A stretch of DNA of 64,000 nucleotides from Geosporobacter ferrireducens (GCF_001750685.1 NZ_CP017269.1:2211416-2275415); one strand, 5' to 3'; shown: positions 8,498 through 17,753, numbered from the stretch's first letter. Notes: generated by a model not told the origin, from the letters alone. Numbers and translations: made by a program.

Positions 8498-8523
8498 TAC
8501 CCTCTGATCTCATCAGGGGGTAT
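8498..8523. terminator. Terminator between ferredoxin and marR-type gene
   Basis: ATACCCTCTGAT / ATCAGGGGGTAT hairpin with one G-U pair. It is followed on the plus strand by TGTTCTTTTCTT and overlaps the 3' end of the convergent MarR gene. Confidence 0.8.
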
Positions 8524-8986
8524 TGTTCTTTTCTTCTGTTTTTCTATTGTTTGATAAGGTGGTTTGGTTAATTTTACTAAGAAACTTTAGAATGGCTTTT
8601 TCTTCATTTAAGCTCATATCATCTAAAATAAAATGGAGCAATTCCTTCTGCTTTTCCAGATTGTGTTCTGTCATCCTTCTTCCAAGTTCAGTAAGCCTGA
8701 CAATATATGCCCGCTTATCCTTTTTTGACTTTTCTTTTTCAAGATATCCATTTAAAGCCAACTTTTGAACACAGGAGGAAATCAAACCACGGTCCATTTC
8801 CATTTCCTCTACCAATGCATATAGTTTTTTATAATCCTGCTCGCCGACCCTTCGTAGAATGTCCAAGTCCAATAGGGATAGAGCTTCTCCCTTTACGCCG
8901 ACTTTGAAGCCTTTGCGATCATAAATCAGTACCTTATGAATCACTTTATCCAGCATTCGATTGATTTCGTTGTAATAGTTCCCCAT
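8513..8986 (-). CDS. MarR family transcriptional regulator
   Basis: 157 residues from the ATG at 8986 with AGGTGG 5 nt upstream. A GTG three codons earlier overlaps that ribosome site and is less likely. The winged helix is visible at about residues 35-110: LDLDILRRVG, then the recognition region EMEMDRGLISSCVQKLALNGYLEKEKSKKDKRAY split by its wing. This fits a dimeric DNA-binding repressor responding to a small ligand or redox state. It follows etfA on the same strand after a hairpin; whether it regulates acd-etfBA is unknown. Confidence 0.88.
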   Translation of the reverse strand: MGNYYNEINRMLDKVIHKVLIYDRKGFKVGVKGEALSLLDLDILRRVGEQDYKKLYALVEEMEMDRGLISSCVQKLALNGYLEKEKSKKDKRAYIVRLTELGRRMTEHNLEKQKELLHFILDDMSLNEEKAILKFLSKINQTTLSNNRKTEEKNNTP

Positions 8987-9061
8987 TCTGACCACCTGTT
9001 ATCTTTTATTCATGCAATTATAACATTATTGAGAATATTTTTCAATGACAAAAATAGCAAC

Positions 9062-9083
9062 GGGTGGACAGCGTCGTCCACCC
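9062..9083 (-). terminator. Hairpin after etfA
   Basis: GGGTGGAC / GTCCACCC with a 6-base loop, followed on the minus strand by GTTGCTATTTTTG. It probably ends the acd-etfB-etfA transcript before the MarR gene. Confidence 0.6.
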
Positions 9084-9108
9084 TTACCAAGCTTATTATC
9101 TACACGAT

Positions 9109-10335
9109 TTACAGCGCTGCTGCTACTTCTTTCATTGCCTTTACAATATCATCTACACGTTCTAGTCCATCTATTAAAGCCGGAACGACCTCATATAGAT
9201 CTCCTACGATCCCATAATCAGCAATTCCGAAGATCGGAGCATCCGGATTTTTGTTAATGGCAATAATGATATCCGCTCCTTGCATTCCCGCCATATGCTG
9301 AATGGCACCTGAAATACCGCAAGCAATATAAATCCTGGGTTTTACTGTTTTTCCCGTCTGTCCTACCTGGTGATCATGATTGATCCATCCTGCATCTACA
9401 GTTGCACGGGATGCTCCTACCACTCCGCCTAATCGATTGGCCAGCTGCTCAAGCAACTGAAAACCTTCAGGTTTTCCTAAACCTCTTCCACCGGCAACAA
9501 TTACTTCTGCCTCCTCTAAAGCCACCATTGCCTTGTCCGATTTTACAACTTTTATTACTTCTGTTCGAATATCCTTCTTCTCCAGATTCACCGGTACTTC
9601 GATAATTTGCCCGCTTCTTCCGGCATCACTTACTGCCTTGTCCATAACGCCAGGTCTCACAGTAGCCATCTGCGGCCTGTGCTTCGTACATACAATGGTG
9701 GCCATGATGTTTCCGCCAAAGGCCGGACGGGTTTGCAGCAGCTTCTTGTCTTCCTGGTCAATCTCCAGCTTCGTACAATCTGCCGTTAGTCCCGTATCCA
9801 CTCTAGCCGCAACCCTTGGAGCCAAATCTCTTCCAATATGGGTTGCTCCTAAAAGGACAATTTCAGGTTTTTCTGCTTGGATCAGTTCAGAAATTACCTT
9901 TGTATATCCATCGGTAGTAAATACTTTCAACAGCGGATGCTGTGCCAAATACACTTTATCTGCACCGTAGGCGATACAGTCTTTCGCCAACTCTCCTATG
10001 TCCTCTCCCAGCAATACGGCACAGAGTTCTACACCAATTTCTTTTGCCAGTCTTTTTCCTTCTCCCAGAAGTTCTATGGCTACCGGCATAATTTTATCTT
10101 CCCGCTGCTCTACAAATACCCAGACATTTTTGTAAGCAGATAAATCCTTTTCTGCTGCTCCCTGATCTTCCCGAAGGATCGCGTCAAACTTACATGCATC
10201 CAAACAGGCACCGCAAGCCACACATTTATCATTAATAACAGCTTTTTTCTCAATCATATCGATTGCATCGAAGGGGCAAGCCTTTAAACAAAGCTTACAG
10301 CCGATACATTTATCCTCTAATACTATAATTGCCAT
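9109..10335 (-). CDS. etfA: Electron transfer flavoprotein alpha subunit with N-terminal ferredoxin domain
   Basis: 408 residues, about 70 longer than a plain EtfA because of an N-terminal 2[4Fe-4S] domain (residues 1-60; [12 protein letters not shown] and [11 protein letters not shown]). The rest is EtfA: the alpha/beta domain at about 70-260, then the FAD domain with [19 protein letters not shown] and NKNPDAPIF. The same extension is known in CarE, the EtfA of the electron-bifurcating caffeyl-CoA reductase of Acetobacterium. It starts at the ATG with GGAGGG upstream and is the last gene of acd-etfB-etfA. It probably links NADH, ferredoxin and an acyl-CoA substrate; bifurcation is inferred. 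Confidence 0.95.
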   Translation of the reverse strand: MAIIVLEDKCIGCKLCLKACPFDAIDMIEKKAVINDKCVACGACLDACKFDAILREDQGAAEKDLSAYKNVWVFVEQREDKIMPVAIELLGEGKRLAKEIGVELCAVLLGEDIGELAKDCIAYGADKVYLAQHPLLKVFTTDGYTKVISELIQAEKPEIVLLGATHIGRDLAPRVAARVDTGLTADCTKLEIDQEDKKLLQTRPAFGGNIMATIVCTKHRPQMATVRPGVMDKAVSDAGRSGQIIEVPVNLEKKDIRTEVIKVVKSDKAMVALEEAEVIVAGGRGLGKPEGFQLLEQLANRLGGVVGASRATVDAGWINHDHQVGQTGKTVKPRIYIACGISGAIQHMAGMQGADIIIAINKNPDAPIFGIADYGIVGDLYEVVPALIDGLERVDDIVKAMKEVAAAL

Positions 10336-10357
10336 CTTTTTCCCTCCACTCTCCCGA

Positions 10358-11146
10358 TTATATTATATGCTTTTGTTTTAAACTGCCAACTAACTGCTCT
10401 ACCATTTCCTTTGTATTTCCTTTAAGCATGATTCCTTTTCCCTTGGGTTCCGGCGTAAAGGAGCGTTTTACCTGGGTTGGTGATGCATCCAAGCCAACCT
10501 CTTGCTTCTGCACTGCCAAGTCAGCCAAGGTCCATACTTTCACTTCTTTTTCCCGGAAAGCATCATAGATTCCGTCAATAGACATATAGCGAGGATGATT
10601 TAATTCTTTGATGGCAGTTAAAAGAACCGGCGTTTTTGCCTTGATCAGTTCATATCCATCTTCCAAGGCTCTTTGAACCAGAATTTCTTCTCCTTGAATT
10701 TCAAAATGCTGTACATAGGTTACCTGTGGAATATCTAATCTTTCTGCCAGCTGTGGCCCTACTTGCGCTGTGTCTCCATCAATTGCCTGTCTTCCGGCGA
10801 ATAAGATATCATAGTTTCCGATTTTTCGGACAGCTGCCGCCAGCGTATTGGAGGTAGCCCATGTATCCGCCCCGGCAAAAGCGCGGTCACTTAACAGGAT
10901 TGCTTCGTCTGCACCCATAGCCAGACACTCCCGCAGCATTTCATCTGCCTGAGGCGGTCCCATGGTAATAACCGTTACATGTACTGCCGGATTCTTATCC
11001 TTTAGTGCCAAAGCCTCTTCTAATGCATTTTTATCATCTGGATTGAGTATACTGGGAACCCCTTCACGAATCAGTGTTCCTTTCACCGGATCTATTTTCA
11101 CTTCATTTGTATCAGGAACTTGCTTTACACAAACAATGATCTTCAC
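10358..11146 (-). CDS. etfB: Electron transfer flavoprotein beta subunit
   Basis: 262 residues from a GTG start at 11146 with AAAGGAGG upstream. EtfB hallmarks are the [12 protein letters not shown] start, [12 protein letters not shown], and [19 protein letters not shown] at about residues 115-133. It forms the heterodimer with EtfA, shuttling electrons between NADH/ferredoxin and the acyl-CoA dehydrogenase. It lies 13 bp after the acd stop and 22 bp before etfA, so one operon. Confidence 0.96.
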   Translation of the reverse strand: MKIIVCVKQVPDTNEVKIDPVKGTLIREGVPSILNPDDKNALEEALALKDKNPAVHVTVITMGPPQADEMLRECLAMGADEAILLSDRAFAGADTWATSNTLAAAVRKIGNYDILFAGRQAIDGDTAQVGPQLAERLDIPQVTYVQHFEIQGEEILVQRALEDGYELIKAKTPVLLTAIKELNHPRYMSIDGIYDAFREKEVKVWTLADLAVQKQEVGLDASPTQVKRSFTPEPKGKGIMLKGNTKEMVEQLVGSLKQKHII

Positions 11147-11159
11147 GAAAATTCCTCCT

Positions 11160-12299
11160 TTATTTTATCGTTGCCGCAGAGATTACCATTCTTTGCACCT
11201 CTGAGGTTCCTTCGTAGATTTCAGTAATCTTAGCATCCCGCATCATTCTTTCAACAGGATAATCTTGGGTATAGCCATAGCCTCCATGAAGCTGCACTGC
11301 TTTTGTCGTTACATACATCGCTGTCTCTGAAGCGAAAAGCTTGGCCATAGCAGCTTCTTTTCCATAGCTGAGCCCTTTTGACTTTCTCCATGCTGCGTTA
11401 TATACCAGCCAGCGGGCAGCATTAATTCTCGTTTCCATATCGGCAATCTCAAATTGAAGTGCTTGGAACTTTCCAATAGGTTTTCCAAACTGCTCTCTTT
11501 GTTGTACATATTTAATCGTTTCATCCATGGCACCTTGGGCAATGCCTAATGCTTGGGCCGCAATACCAATCCGGCCGCCATCCAATGTACCCATAGCAAT
11601 GCCAAATCCTTTACCGATTTGACCCAATAAATTTTCCTTCGGAATTCTACAGTTTTCAAAAATCAATTCTGTGGTTGCTGAACCGCGGATACCCATCTTT
11701 TTCTCTTTTTTTCCGATGCTGAAGCCAGGGGTTCCTCTCTCAACAATAAAAGCGGTGATTCCTTTTACGCCTTTACTTTTGTCTGTCATGGCAAAAATCA
11801 CATAAGTATCCGCTTCCCCGCCATTGGTGATAAAAATCTTTGTGCCATTTAATATCCACGCTTCTCCTTCCGGCACTGCAGTTGTCTGCTGTCCTGCTGC
11901 ATCTGTACCTGCATTGGGTTCTGTCAATCCAAAAGCACCTATCTTTTCACCTTTTGCCAAAGGGATTAGAAATTTTTGTTTTTGTTCTTCTGTTCCGTAT
12001 TTTAAGATCGGCCAGCATGCCAAGGAAGTATGGGCCGAACAGATTACGCCTGTTGTACCACAAGCTCTGGAAAGCTCTTCTACTGTGATCGCATAGGCAA
12101 CCTCATCGGCTTCTGCTCCTCCATATATCTTTGGTACGATCATGCCCATCATACCGTATCGACGCATCTTCTCTACGGTTTCCTTTGGAAATCTTTCTGT
12201 CTCGTCAATCTCTGCTGCAAGTCCGGCTACCTCTTTAAGTGTAAATTCACGAACCATTTTGCGAACCATCTCTTGTTCCTTACTCAGTATAAAATTCAC
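11160..12299 (-). CDS. Acyl-CoA dehydrogenase (short-chain type)
   Basis: 379 residues, standard for the family, from a GTG at 12299 with GAGGAGGG upstream. The frame to 12380 is an unsupported extension. N-terminal helical domain; FAD-contact motif GAFGLTEPNAGTDA at about residue 120; GTKIFITNGG; catalytic base Glu363 in IYEGTSEVQ. It oxidises or reduces an acyl-CoA/enoyl-CoA pair with FAD. The order acd-etfB-etfA with a ferredoxin-extended EtfA equals carC-carD-carE, so a bifurcating enoyl-CoA reductase complex is likely. The true substrate cannot be read from the sequence. Confidence 0.95.
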   Translation of the reverse strand: MNFILSKEQEMVRKMVREFTLKEVAGLAAEIDETERFPKETVEKMRRYGMMGMIVPKIYGGAEADEVAYAITVEELSRACGTTGVICSAHTSLACWPILKYGTEEQKQKFLIPLAKGEKIGAFGLTEPNAGTDAAGQQTTAVPEGEAWILNGTKIFITNGGEADTYVIFAMTDKSKGVKGITAFIVERGTPGFSIGKKEKKMGIRGSATTELIFENCRIPKENLLGQIGKGFGIAMGTLDGGRIGIAAQALGIAQGAMDETIKYVQQREQFGKPIGKFQALQFEIADMETRINAARWLVYNAAWRKSKGLSYGKEAAMAKLFASETAMYVTTKAVQLHGGYGYTQDYPVERMMRDAKITEIYEGTSEVQRMVISAATIK

Positions 12300-12447
12300 A
12301 TCAATTCCCTCCTCTATATTTTCAATAGTTGATATTTTTTTCACATCATTAGTGAGAATATGATGCATATCCTGTGCCAATTTTTCATGATTCCTTTATT
12401 TATTTTTATTTCTATTATCAGTCAATTCTATAAAACCCAGCAAAAAA

Positions 12448-12503
12448 CGGCTGTGTGGAATAAGAAAGAAGACGCTTTAAATCTTTCTTATTCCACACAG
12501 CCG
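12448..12503 (-). terminator. Terminator of rex
   Basis: Perfect 22-bp inverted repeat with a 12-base loop, followed on the minus strand by TTTTTT. It lies 91 bp after the rex stop and separates rex from acd. Confidence 0.88.
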
Positions 12504-12593
12504 CAAATATTTGCTATTTTTTTTGTTAATCGCCTGTCAAATGTGTCTAGGTTTTCGCACACTGTTTGATTTTCTGTACACACCACCAATAAA

Positions 12594-13232
12594 CTATTCG
12601 TCCCGATGATTCAGCAAATAGGACAATGTAAATAAGCTCTCGCTCAAGTGTACATTTTCGAGAATCACATGCTCCGGAACATTTAAATCTACAGGTGCGA
12701 AATTCCATATCCCCTGAATGTTACATTTTACTAACCGATCAGCGACACTCTGGGCCTGTTCCTTTGGGGTACAAATGATACCGATGGTAATGCCATTAGC
12801 TTTTATATATTCTTCCATATGGTCTGCATCCAGAATTTGAATATCCCGTATTTTTAATCCGATTAATTTAGGATTAATATCAAACATTCCCTTTGGTAAA
12901 AATCCTGCTTTCTCAAAATTTGTGTAATTAGCAATCGCCTGACCGAGATTGCCTGCCCCTACAATAATGGTATTGTAGTGTTTATCTAAACCTAATATGC
13001 CTTCAATCTCTTCAAAAAGGGCTTCTACATTATATCCGTAGCCTTGTTGTCCAAAGCCTCCGAAATTATTTAGGTCTTGTCGGATCTGAGATGCAGTTAA
13101 TCCCATAATCTTGCTAAGTTCTTTTGAAGAAATTCGCTTAATATCCTTTTCTAATAAATCTTTTAAATAGCGGTGGTATTTTGGCAGTCTTCTAATTACA
13201 GCCATAGATATTTTCATATTATCCTTATCCAT
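12594..13232 (-). CDS. rex: Redox-sensing transcriptional repressor Rex
   Basis: 212 residues. The N-terminal winged helix (residues 8-80, with MAVIRRLPKYHRYL and ASQIRQDLNNFGGFGQQGYGY divided by the turn) binds DNA. The Rossmann domain starts near residue 88 with IIVGAGNLGQA and senses NADH/NAD. Rex represses fermentation and NADH-oxidising genes when NADH is low. The ATG at 13232 follows AGGAGAAGAGGG. It sits between the divergent ABC-F gene and acd-etfBA, but the hairpin at 12448-12503 indicates a separate transcript. A candidate operator is at 7118-7135. Confidence 0.97.
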   Translation of the reverse strand: MDKDNMKISMAVIRRLPKYHRYLKDLLEKDIKRISSKELSKIMGLTASQIRQDLNNFGGFGQQGYGYNVEALFEEIEGILGLDKHYNTIIVGAGNLGQAIANYTNFEKAGFLPKGMFDINPKLIGLKIRDIQILDADHMEEYIKANGITIGIICTPKEQAQSVADRLVKCNIQGIWNFAPVDLNVPEHVILENVHLSESLFTLSYLLNHRDE

Positions 13233-13369
13233 TGCCCTCTTCTCCTATTACCTTTATTATAGTTATCGACACGATTATATCATTTTGATACAAGAGTGTC
13301 AATTTAGCGGTCCATAGGCCATTTTTATACCTATTGCCTCTCATTATATTATGCCATGGGTTCAGTCCA

Positions 13370-13398
13370 TTTTCATCCTCAATTTTTTCTGTTACAAT
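13370..13398 (+). promoter_or_regulatory. Promoter of ABC-F gene
   Basis: TTTTCA, a 17-bp spacer and TACAAT with an upstream TGT (extended -10), 33 bp before the start codon. Confidence 0.5.
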
Positions 13399-13431
13399 AA
13401 AAGAGCACAGTTATTATAGAAGGAGGCTCCC

Positions 13432-15348
13432 ATGATTGTCTTATCCTGTAACAATTTAACCAAATCCTTTGGTATCGATACAATTCTCGAAAATATATCT
13501 TTTTCTATCAATGCCGGTGAGAAGATCGGACTGATTGGCGTCAACGGCGCCGGAAAAACTACCTTGTTTCGTATTCTCACAGGACAGTACGGCTATGACC
13601 AGGGTGAATTCTTCATGTCTAAAACCCTTACGGTAGGTCATTTAGAACAAAGTGCGCCCTTGGACCCTCAGCATACAATTTTTCAAGAGGCTCTTGAAGT
13701 ATTTCGCAATCTGATTGAGATGGAAGCAGAACTCCGCCAGCTGGAACATCAAATTGCACAGCAAAGTCAACTTCCCAATAATAACAGTTTAAACCAATTA
13801 ATGGATATTTATGCCCGCCTGTCAGAAGAATTTCAACAAAAAAACGGGTATGGCTACCGCAGTGAAATTCGCGGTGTTCTAAAAGGTTTGGGTTTTTCTG
13901 AAGAAGAATTTGAACAGCCTATTTTTCAACTGAGCGGCGGTCAAAAAACACGGGTAAATTTGGCAAAGCTTCTTTTGACAAAACCCAATCTTCTACTATT
14001 GGACGAGCCTACCAACCACTTAGATATTGAAGCCGTGGAATGGTTAGAGGCTTACTTGCGCACCTATGCAGGAACTGTCCTCTTAATTTCCCACGACCGG
14101 TATTTTATTGATGAAGTAGTGGATAAAATCTATGAATTAGAGAATAAATCTCTCACCGTTTATCATGGCAACTATTCCTATTATAGTGAAAAAAAGCTTC
14201 AAATCTATGAACAGCAGCTCAAGGAATATGTAGAGCAGCAAAAAGAAATTGAAAAACAAGAAGAAATCATTCGCCGGTTTAAACAGCATGGAACAGAAAA
14301 GCTTGCAAAGCGGGCTCAAAGCCGTGAAAAAAGATTATCCCATGTGGAAAGAATAGACAAACCCTTGCTGCTGTATAAAAAGGCAAAAATTCGTTTTGAA
14401 ACAAGAATCAGCAGTGGAGAAGATGTACTGCAGGTCGACAATCTATCTAAAAGCTTTGAAGATGCTCTTCTTTTTCAAAATGTTTCCTTTGATATTTACA
14501 AGGGCGAGCGGGTGGGACTGATTGGCCCGAATGGCATTGGCAAGTCCACACTTTTTAAAATCCTTTTAGGGCGGATTCCCTACAATACAGGCCTAATTCG
14601 TTTAGGGCATAACGTAATTTTAGGCTACTATGATCAAGAGCAGTCGGACCTGGATCATAGCGCGACGGTTTTAGATGAAATATGGAAGGAAAATATACAC
14701 TTCAACCAAACCGAAGTACGCACCCTGCTAGGATCCTTTCTCTTTAGCGGTGATGATGTACAGAAGGAAGTTTCTTCCTTGAGCGGTGGGGAAAAAAGTC
14801 GTGTAGCCTTGTTGAAATTGATGCTTTCCAAAGCCAATTTTCTATTGATGGATGAACCGACCAACCATCTGGACATTGCTTCTAAGGAAGTCTTAGAAGA
14901 GGCATTGCTCCATTATGACGGTACCTTGTTGCTTATTTCCCATGACCGGTATTTCTTAAACCGCGTAACCACTAAAATACTAGAGCTTTCTAACAATGGC
15001 GTCCAATCGTATCTTGGAAATTATAAATACTATCAAGAAAAGAAAAAAGAGCTGTTGGAATCCGTAGATCCAGAGACGGTTATACAAAAAACAAAAACCC
15101 AGCTCAAGGATGAACGCAGAAAAGAAAAAGAAAAACAACAGGAAGAACGTAAGATAAAAAAAGCAAGAGAAAGTATCGAAGAACAGATTACCCTACTGGA
15201 AGAAAAAATCAGCGATCTGGAACAGCAAATGTGCCTGGAGGAAGTCTATGCGAATCCTCAGCTTAGCAAACAGATCCATGAAGAATCCAGCACCCTAAAG
15301 GAACAACTGGAAGCGCTGTATGTCCAGTGGGAAGAATACATTGAATAA
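13432..15348 (+). CDS. ABC-F family ATPase (ribosome-associated)
   Basis: 638 residues with two ABC domains and no membrane segment. Walker A motifs are GVNGAGKTT near residue 38 and GPNGIGKST near residue 363. Signatures are LSGGQKTR and LSGGEKSR, and both Walker B regions read LLLDEPTNHLD or LLMDEPTNHLD. The inter-domain linker (about 240-310) is highly charged and helical, the P-site tRNA interaction motif of ABC-F proteins. A C-terminal coiled coil (about 550-638) resembles that of Uup/YdiF. It acts on stalled or slow ribosomes; an antibiotic-resistance role cannot be decided. The ATG follows GGAGG. Confidence 0.94.
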   Translation: MIVLSCNNLTKSFGIDTILENISFSINAGEKIGLIGVNGAGKTTLFRILTGQYGYDQGEFFMSKTLTVGHLEQSAPLDPQHTIFQEALEVFRNLIEMEAELRQLEHQIAQQSQLPNNNSLNQLMDIYARLSEEFQQKNGYGYRSEIRGVLKGLGFSEEEFEQPIFQLSGGQKTRVNLAKLLLTKPNLLLLDEPTNHLDIEAVEWLEAYLRTYAGTVLLISHDRYFIDEVVDKIYELENKSLTVYHGNYSYYSEKKLQIYEQQLKEYVEQQKEIEKQEEIIRRFKQHGTEKLAKRAQSREKRLSHVERIDKPLLLYKKAKIRFETRISSGEDVLQVDNLSKSFEDALLFQNVSFDIYKGERVGLIGPNGIGKSTLFKILLGRIPYNTGLIRLGHNVILGYYDQEQSDLDHSATVLDEIWKENIHFNQTEVRTLLGSFLFSGDDVQKEVSSLSGGEKSRVALLKLMLSKANFLLMDEPTNHLDIASKEVLEEALLHYDGTLLLISHDRYFLNRVTTKILELSNNGVQSYLGNYKYYQEKKKELLESVDPETVIQKTKTQLKDERRKEKEKQQEERKIKKARESIEEQITLLEEKISDLEQQMCLEEVYANPQLSKQIHEESSTLKEQLEALYVQWEEYIE

Positions 15349-15379
15349 TAGAACATTTCCAAAAGACCATGCATAATTC

Positions 15380-15408
15380 TTGAAAATCTCAACAGAATAC
15401 TATACAAT
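15380..15408 (+). promoter_or_regulatory. Promoter of GltD-like gene
   Basis: TTGAAA, exactly 17 bp, then TACAAT. It lies 40 bp upstream of the start codon, in the gap after the ABC-F gene. Confidence 0.75.
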
Positions 15409-15447
15409 TGTGTTTAACAAAAAGCAGCAGGAAAGGAGGAGTTCTTC

Positions 15448-16689
15448 ATGTCTCATGACATCATCAAAGAGGCTAGGCGCTGTTATCAATGCAAATCTCC
15501 CAAATGTCGCAATGCTTGCCCCATTGCCACGGATATTCCCGGTTTTATTCATGATTTCTTAGAAGGGAGTATCGAAGAAGCAGGTAAGAAAATATTTGAA
15601 AACAATCCTCTTTCTATCATCTGCTCTATGGTTTGCCCTCATGAAAATCAATGTGAAGGCAACTGTATCCGCGGCATTAAAGAAGATCCTGTCCGCATTA
15701 GCTCCATTGAGAACTATATCTCCAGCTATTTTCTCAACAGAACCTCTCCAGAGGAAATACAGCTAAACAAAGGTCGAATTGCTGTCATCGGCTCCGGACC
15801 TGCAGGATTAACAGCTGCTTTTTACTTGGTTTCAAAGGGGTATAAAATCACACTTTTTGAAGCACAGGATCGAATTGGCGGTTTTCTGCGTTATGGAATT
15901 CCTGAGTTTAGACTCTCCAAATCCATCCTCGATCAAATTGCTGCCCGGCTAGTGGGCCTAGGTGTAAAAATCAGGCCAAATACCTTAATCGGTCCAGTAA
16001 TCACCATCGATACCCTTTTTGACGATGGCTACGATGCAGTATTTATTGGTACCGGTGTATGGCGCCCCAATGTCCTTCGTATCAAAGGCGAAAGTTTAGG
16101 ACATGTCCATTATGCTATTGACTATCTTCGCAGCCCTCAAGCCTATCAGCTGGGCAATCGGGTATGCGTCATCGGCGGCGGCAACTCTGCTATGGATGTA
16201 GCCCGAACTGCGCTCCGAAGCGGCGCACGGGATGTACAGATCCTATACCGCAGAGATCGTGAAAGCATGCCTGCAAGAGATACTGAAGTGGAATTGGCCC
16301 GAATCGACGGAGTAAAGTTTCAATTTTTTACTTCCCCTGTTGAAATTCTGGATGATGGGATTCGTTGTGTGAAAAACCAGCTCACAGAGGAGGGCCTTCT
16401 AGAAATAATTCCGGATTCAGAATTCATACTGCCTGCTGATTCTGTAATCATCGCAGCCAGCCAAGGACCTCGTAAAAATATTGTATCTACAACAGAGGGG
16501 ATCGAAATTAATGATCGCGGTCTACTGATTACGGATATCACTGGAATGACTACAAGAGAGGGTGTCTTCGCTTCGGGGGATGTGGTGACGGGTGCCAAAA
16601 ATGTGGTTGAAGCCGTAAAAATGGCTCGAGATGTAGCAATGACCATATCAGATTACGTCGAAAAAAAAAGATCGAAAATAGATGAATAG
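15448..16689 (+). CDS. GltD/NfnB-like FAD- and NAD(P)-dependent oxidoreductase
   Basis: 413 residues from the ATG with AAGGAGG upstream. An N-terminal Cys-rich [4Fe-4S] domain (about residues 8-85: RCYQCKSPKCRNACP, CSMVCPHENQCEGNC) precedes a flavoprotein domain with FAD site IAVIGSGPAGLTAA near residue 110. An NAD(P) site, VCVIGGGNSAMDVA, lies near residue 239. This is the architecture of the glutamate synthase beta subunit and NfnB. No GltA or NfnA partner is adjacent, so it is a stand-alone NAD(P)H:acceptor oxidoreductase of uncertain substrate. Confidence 0.88.
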   Translation: MSHDIIKEARRCYQCKSPKCRNACPIATDIPGFIHDFLEGSIEEAGKKIFENNPLSIICSMVCPHENQCEGNCIRGIKEDPVRISSIENYISSYFLNRTSPEEIQLNKGRIAVIGSGPAGLTAAFYLVSKGYKITLFEAQDRIGGFLRYGIPEFRLSKSILDQIAARLVGLGVKIRPNTLIGPVITIDTLFDDGYDAVFIGTGVWRPNVLRIKGESLGHVHYAIDYLRSPQAYQLGNRVCVIGGGNSAMDVARTALRSGARDVQILYRRDRESMPARDTEVELARIDGVKFQFFTSPVEILDDGIRCVKNQLTEEGLLEIIPDSEFILPADSVIIAASQGPRKNIVSTTEGIEINDRGLLITDITGMTTREGVFASGDVVTGAKNVVEAVKMARDVAMTISDYVEKKRSKIDE

Positions 16690-16893
16690 AAGAATACTTC
16701 TGTGTTAAACTTAAGAAAGATATTAGAAGCTATTCCATTATTCAAAATCATGATTTTCCATCTATTGGCATATCTGCAGGAAAATTTTTTCTATGGTTTT
16801 TCACTATAGTATTTTTTTAGGAACTGTGGTAAAATAAACACGTTGGAGACCACTAAGTGGTTATGATGAATATTTAAGGGAGGTATATACATA

Positions 16894-17124
16894 ATGGTAT
16901 TTGAAAAGATAAAACAAATTATTATCGATCAATTAGGTTTAGACGATGACGTAGAGATCACAATGGACTCTTCTCTCATGAAAGACTTAGAAGCAGATTC
17001 GCTGGATGCTGTGGAAATTATTATGGGAATCGAAGATGAATTTGATGTAGAAATTCCCGATGAAGATGCAGAAGCTTTTAAAAACATCGGTGATATTGTC
17101 AGATATGTAGAGGAAAAAATGTAG
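16894..17124 (+). CDS. acpP: Acyl carrier protein
   Basis: 76-residue acidic four-helix protein that carries fatty-acyl intermediates on a phosphopantetheine arm. The attachment Ser36 is in EADSLDAVE. It starts at the ATG with GGGAGG about 10 nt upstream. A TAAAAT at 16830-16835 with upstream TG is a likely -10. No other fatty-acid genes are adjacent, so this copy is transcribed alone. The stop codon lies inside the terminator hairpin. Confidence 0.97.
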   Translation: MVFEKIKQIIIDQLGLDDDVEITMDSSLMKDLEADSLDAVEIIMGIEDEFDVEIPDEDAEAFKNIGDIVRYVEEKM

Positions 17125-17150
17125 TTTGGAATTCCAAACTACATTTTTAT
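17117..17150 (+). terminator. Terminator of acpP
   Basis: Perfect palindrome around TTTGGAATTCCAAA (AAATGTAG arm) followed by TTTTTATTTTT. It includes the acpP stop codon. Confidence 0.85.
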
Positions 17151-17158
17151 TTTTATAC

Positions 17159-17240
17159 ATCCGCTACGCCACGGGGACGGTTCGTCTGGCACATAAAAAA
17201 CATCTGTGCCAGACGAACCGTCCCCATGACTCCGCTATGG
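17159..17240. repeat. REP-like palindromic element, copy B
   Basis: The arms at 17173-17193 and 17205-17225 are a perfect 21-bp inverted repeat (core GGGGACGGTTCGTCTGGCAC) around an 11-base loop. It is the best-preserved of the three copies in the window, and 50 nt are identical to copy A. It sits just after the acpP terminator. Confidence 0.88.
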
Positions 17241-17327
17241 CATAACAGATGTTTATTTTTTTATTTTTGTTGTTATATTTTACATAACATGGGCATATAT
17301 ATAATACCAGTGGAAATCTGCATATCT

Positions 17328-17430
17328 TTATCCACACTTTTTCCACAGAATCCACAACGTTATCCACATAGAAATGTACCTATACACTCTATCTGAAACT
17401 TTACTCACATTATCCACAATCTTATCCACA
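17328..17430. other. Cluster of four consensus DnaA boxes
   Basis: Four exact TTATCCACA boxes, all in the same orientation, lie at 17328-17336, 17360-17368, 17410-17418 and 17422-17430. A one-mismatch box TTTTCCACA is at 17339-17347. The stretch 17125-17497 holds no gene, only the terminator, REP copy B and these boxes. dnaA, dnaN or other origin genes are absent, so oriC is unlikely. A DnaA-titrating or regulatory cluster is more probable. Confidence 0.8.
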
Positions 17431-17454
17431 TTTCTTTCTGAATAACTTTACACA

Positions 17455-17490
17455 AAAAAGAAACCTCTTATGATTAACATAAGAGATTTT
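17455..17490 (-). terminator. Terminator of the 59-residue protein gene
   Basis: CTCTTATG / CATAAGAG hairpin followed on the minus strand by GTTTCTTTTTT, 8 bp past the stop codon. Confidence 0.85.
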
Positions 17491-17497
17491 TGTGCGA

Positions 17498-17677
17498 TTA
17501 TGCGATATTTATTCTACTTTTCAAAGCTTCCAGCTCTGAATACATAGCATGGATGATTTCATCATTTTGTTTGTTTTTCTTCAGCAGCAATTCTACTAAT
17601 TCGTATAAGTCCTTTACTCTTGTCTCCAGTTCTTCCCTGCTAATATTTTCGTCTACTTCCTTTAACCAATGCAGCAT
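17498..17677 (-). CDS. Small coiled-coil protein of unknown function (59 aa)
   Basis: The ATG at 17677 has AGGAGG 8 nt upstream and an extended -10 (TGGTATAAT on the minus strand, about 17714-17722), with a good terminator after the stop. The protein starts MLHWLKEVDENISREE and is highly charged and helical with heptad-like leucines (LYELVELLLKKN), suggesting a coiled coil. I do not recognise the family. It is transcribed alone between the DnaA-box cluster and tsaD. Confidence 0.75.
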   Translation of the reverse strand: MLHWLKEVDENISREELETRVKDLYELVELLLKKNKQNDEIIHAMYSELEALKSRINIA

Positions 17678-17753
17678 ATGTACTACCTCCTATTGATATC
17701 TTGTAGATTCATTATACCATGGAGGTATTTTTTCTTCCTAGCTGTAATGTCTG

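Noticed and set aside
12529..12546. Possible Rex site TTGTTAA-N4-CTGTCAA near rex
   Set aside because: The right half matches the consensus at only 4 of 7 positions, and the site lies between the rex stop and its terminator, not in a promoter.
17328..17430. Interpretation as chromosomal origin oriC
   Set aside because: dnaA, dnaN, recF, gyrB and rpmH are all absent nearby, and no AT-rich unwinding trios were evident. A DnaA-box cluster outside oriC is more likely.
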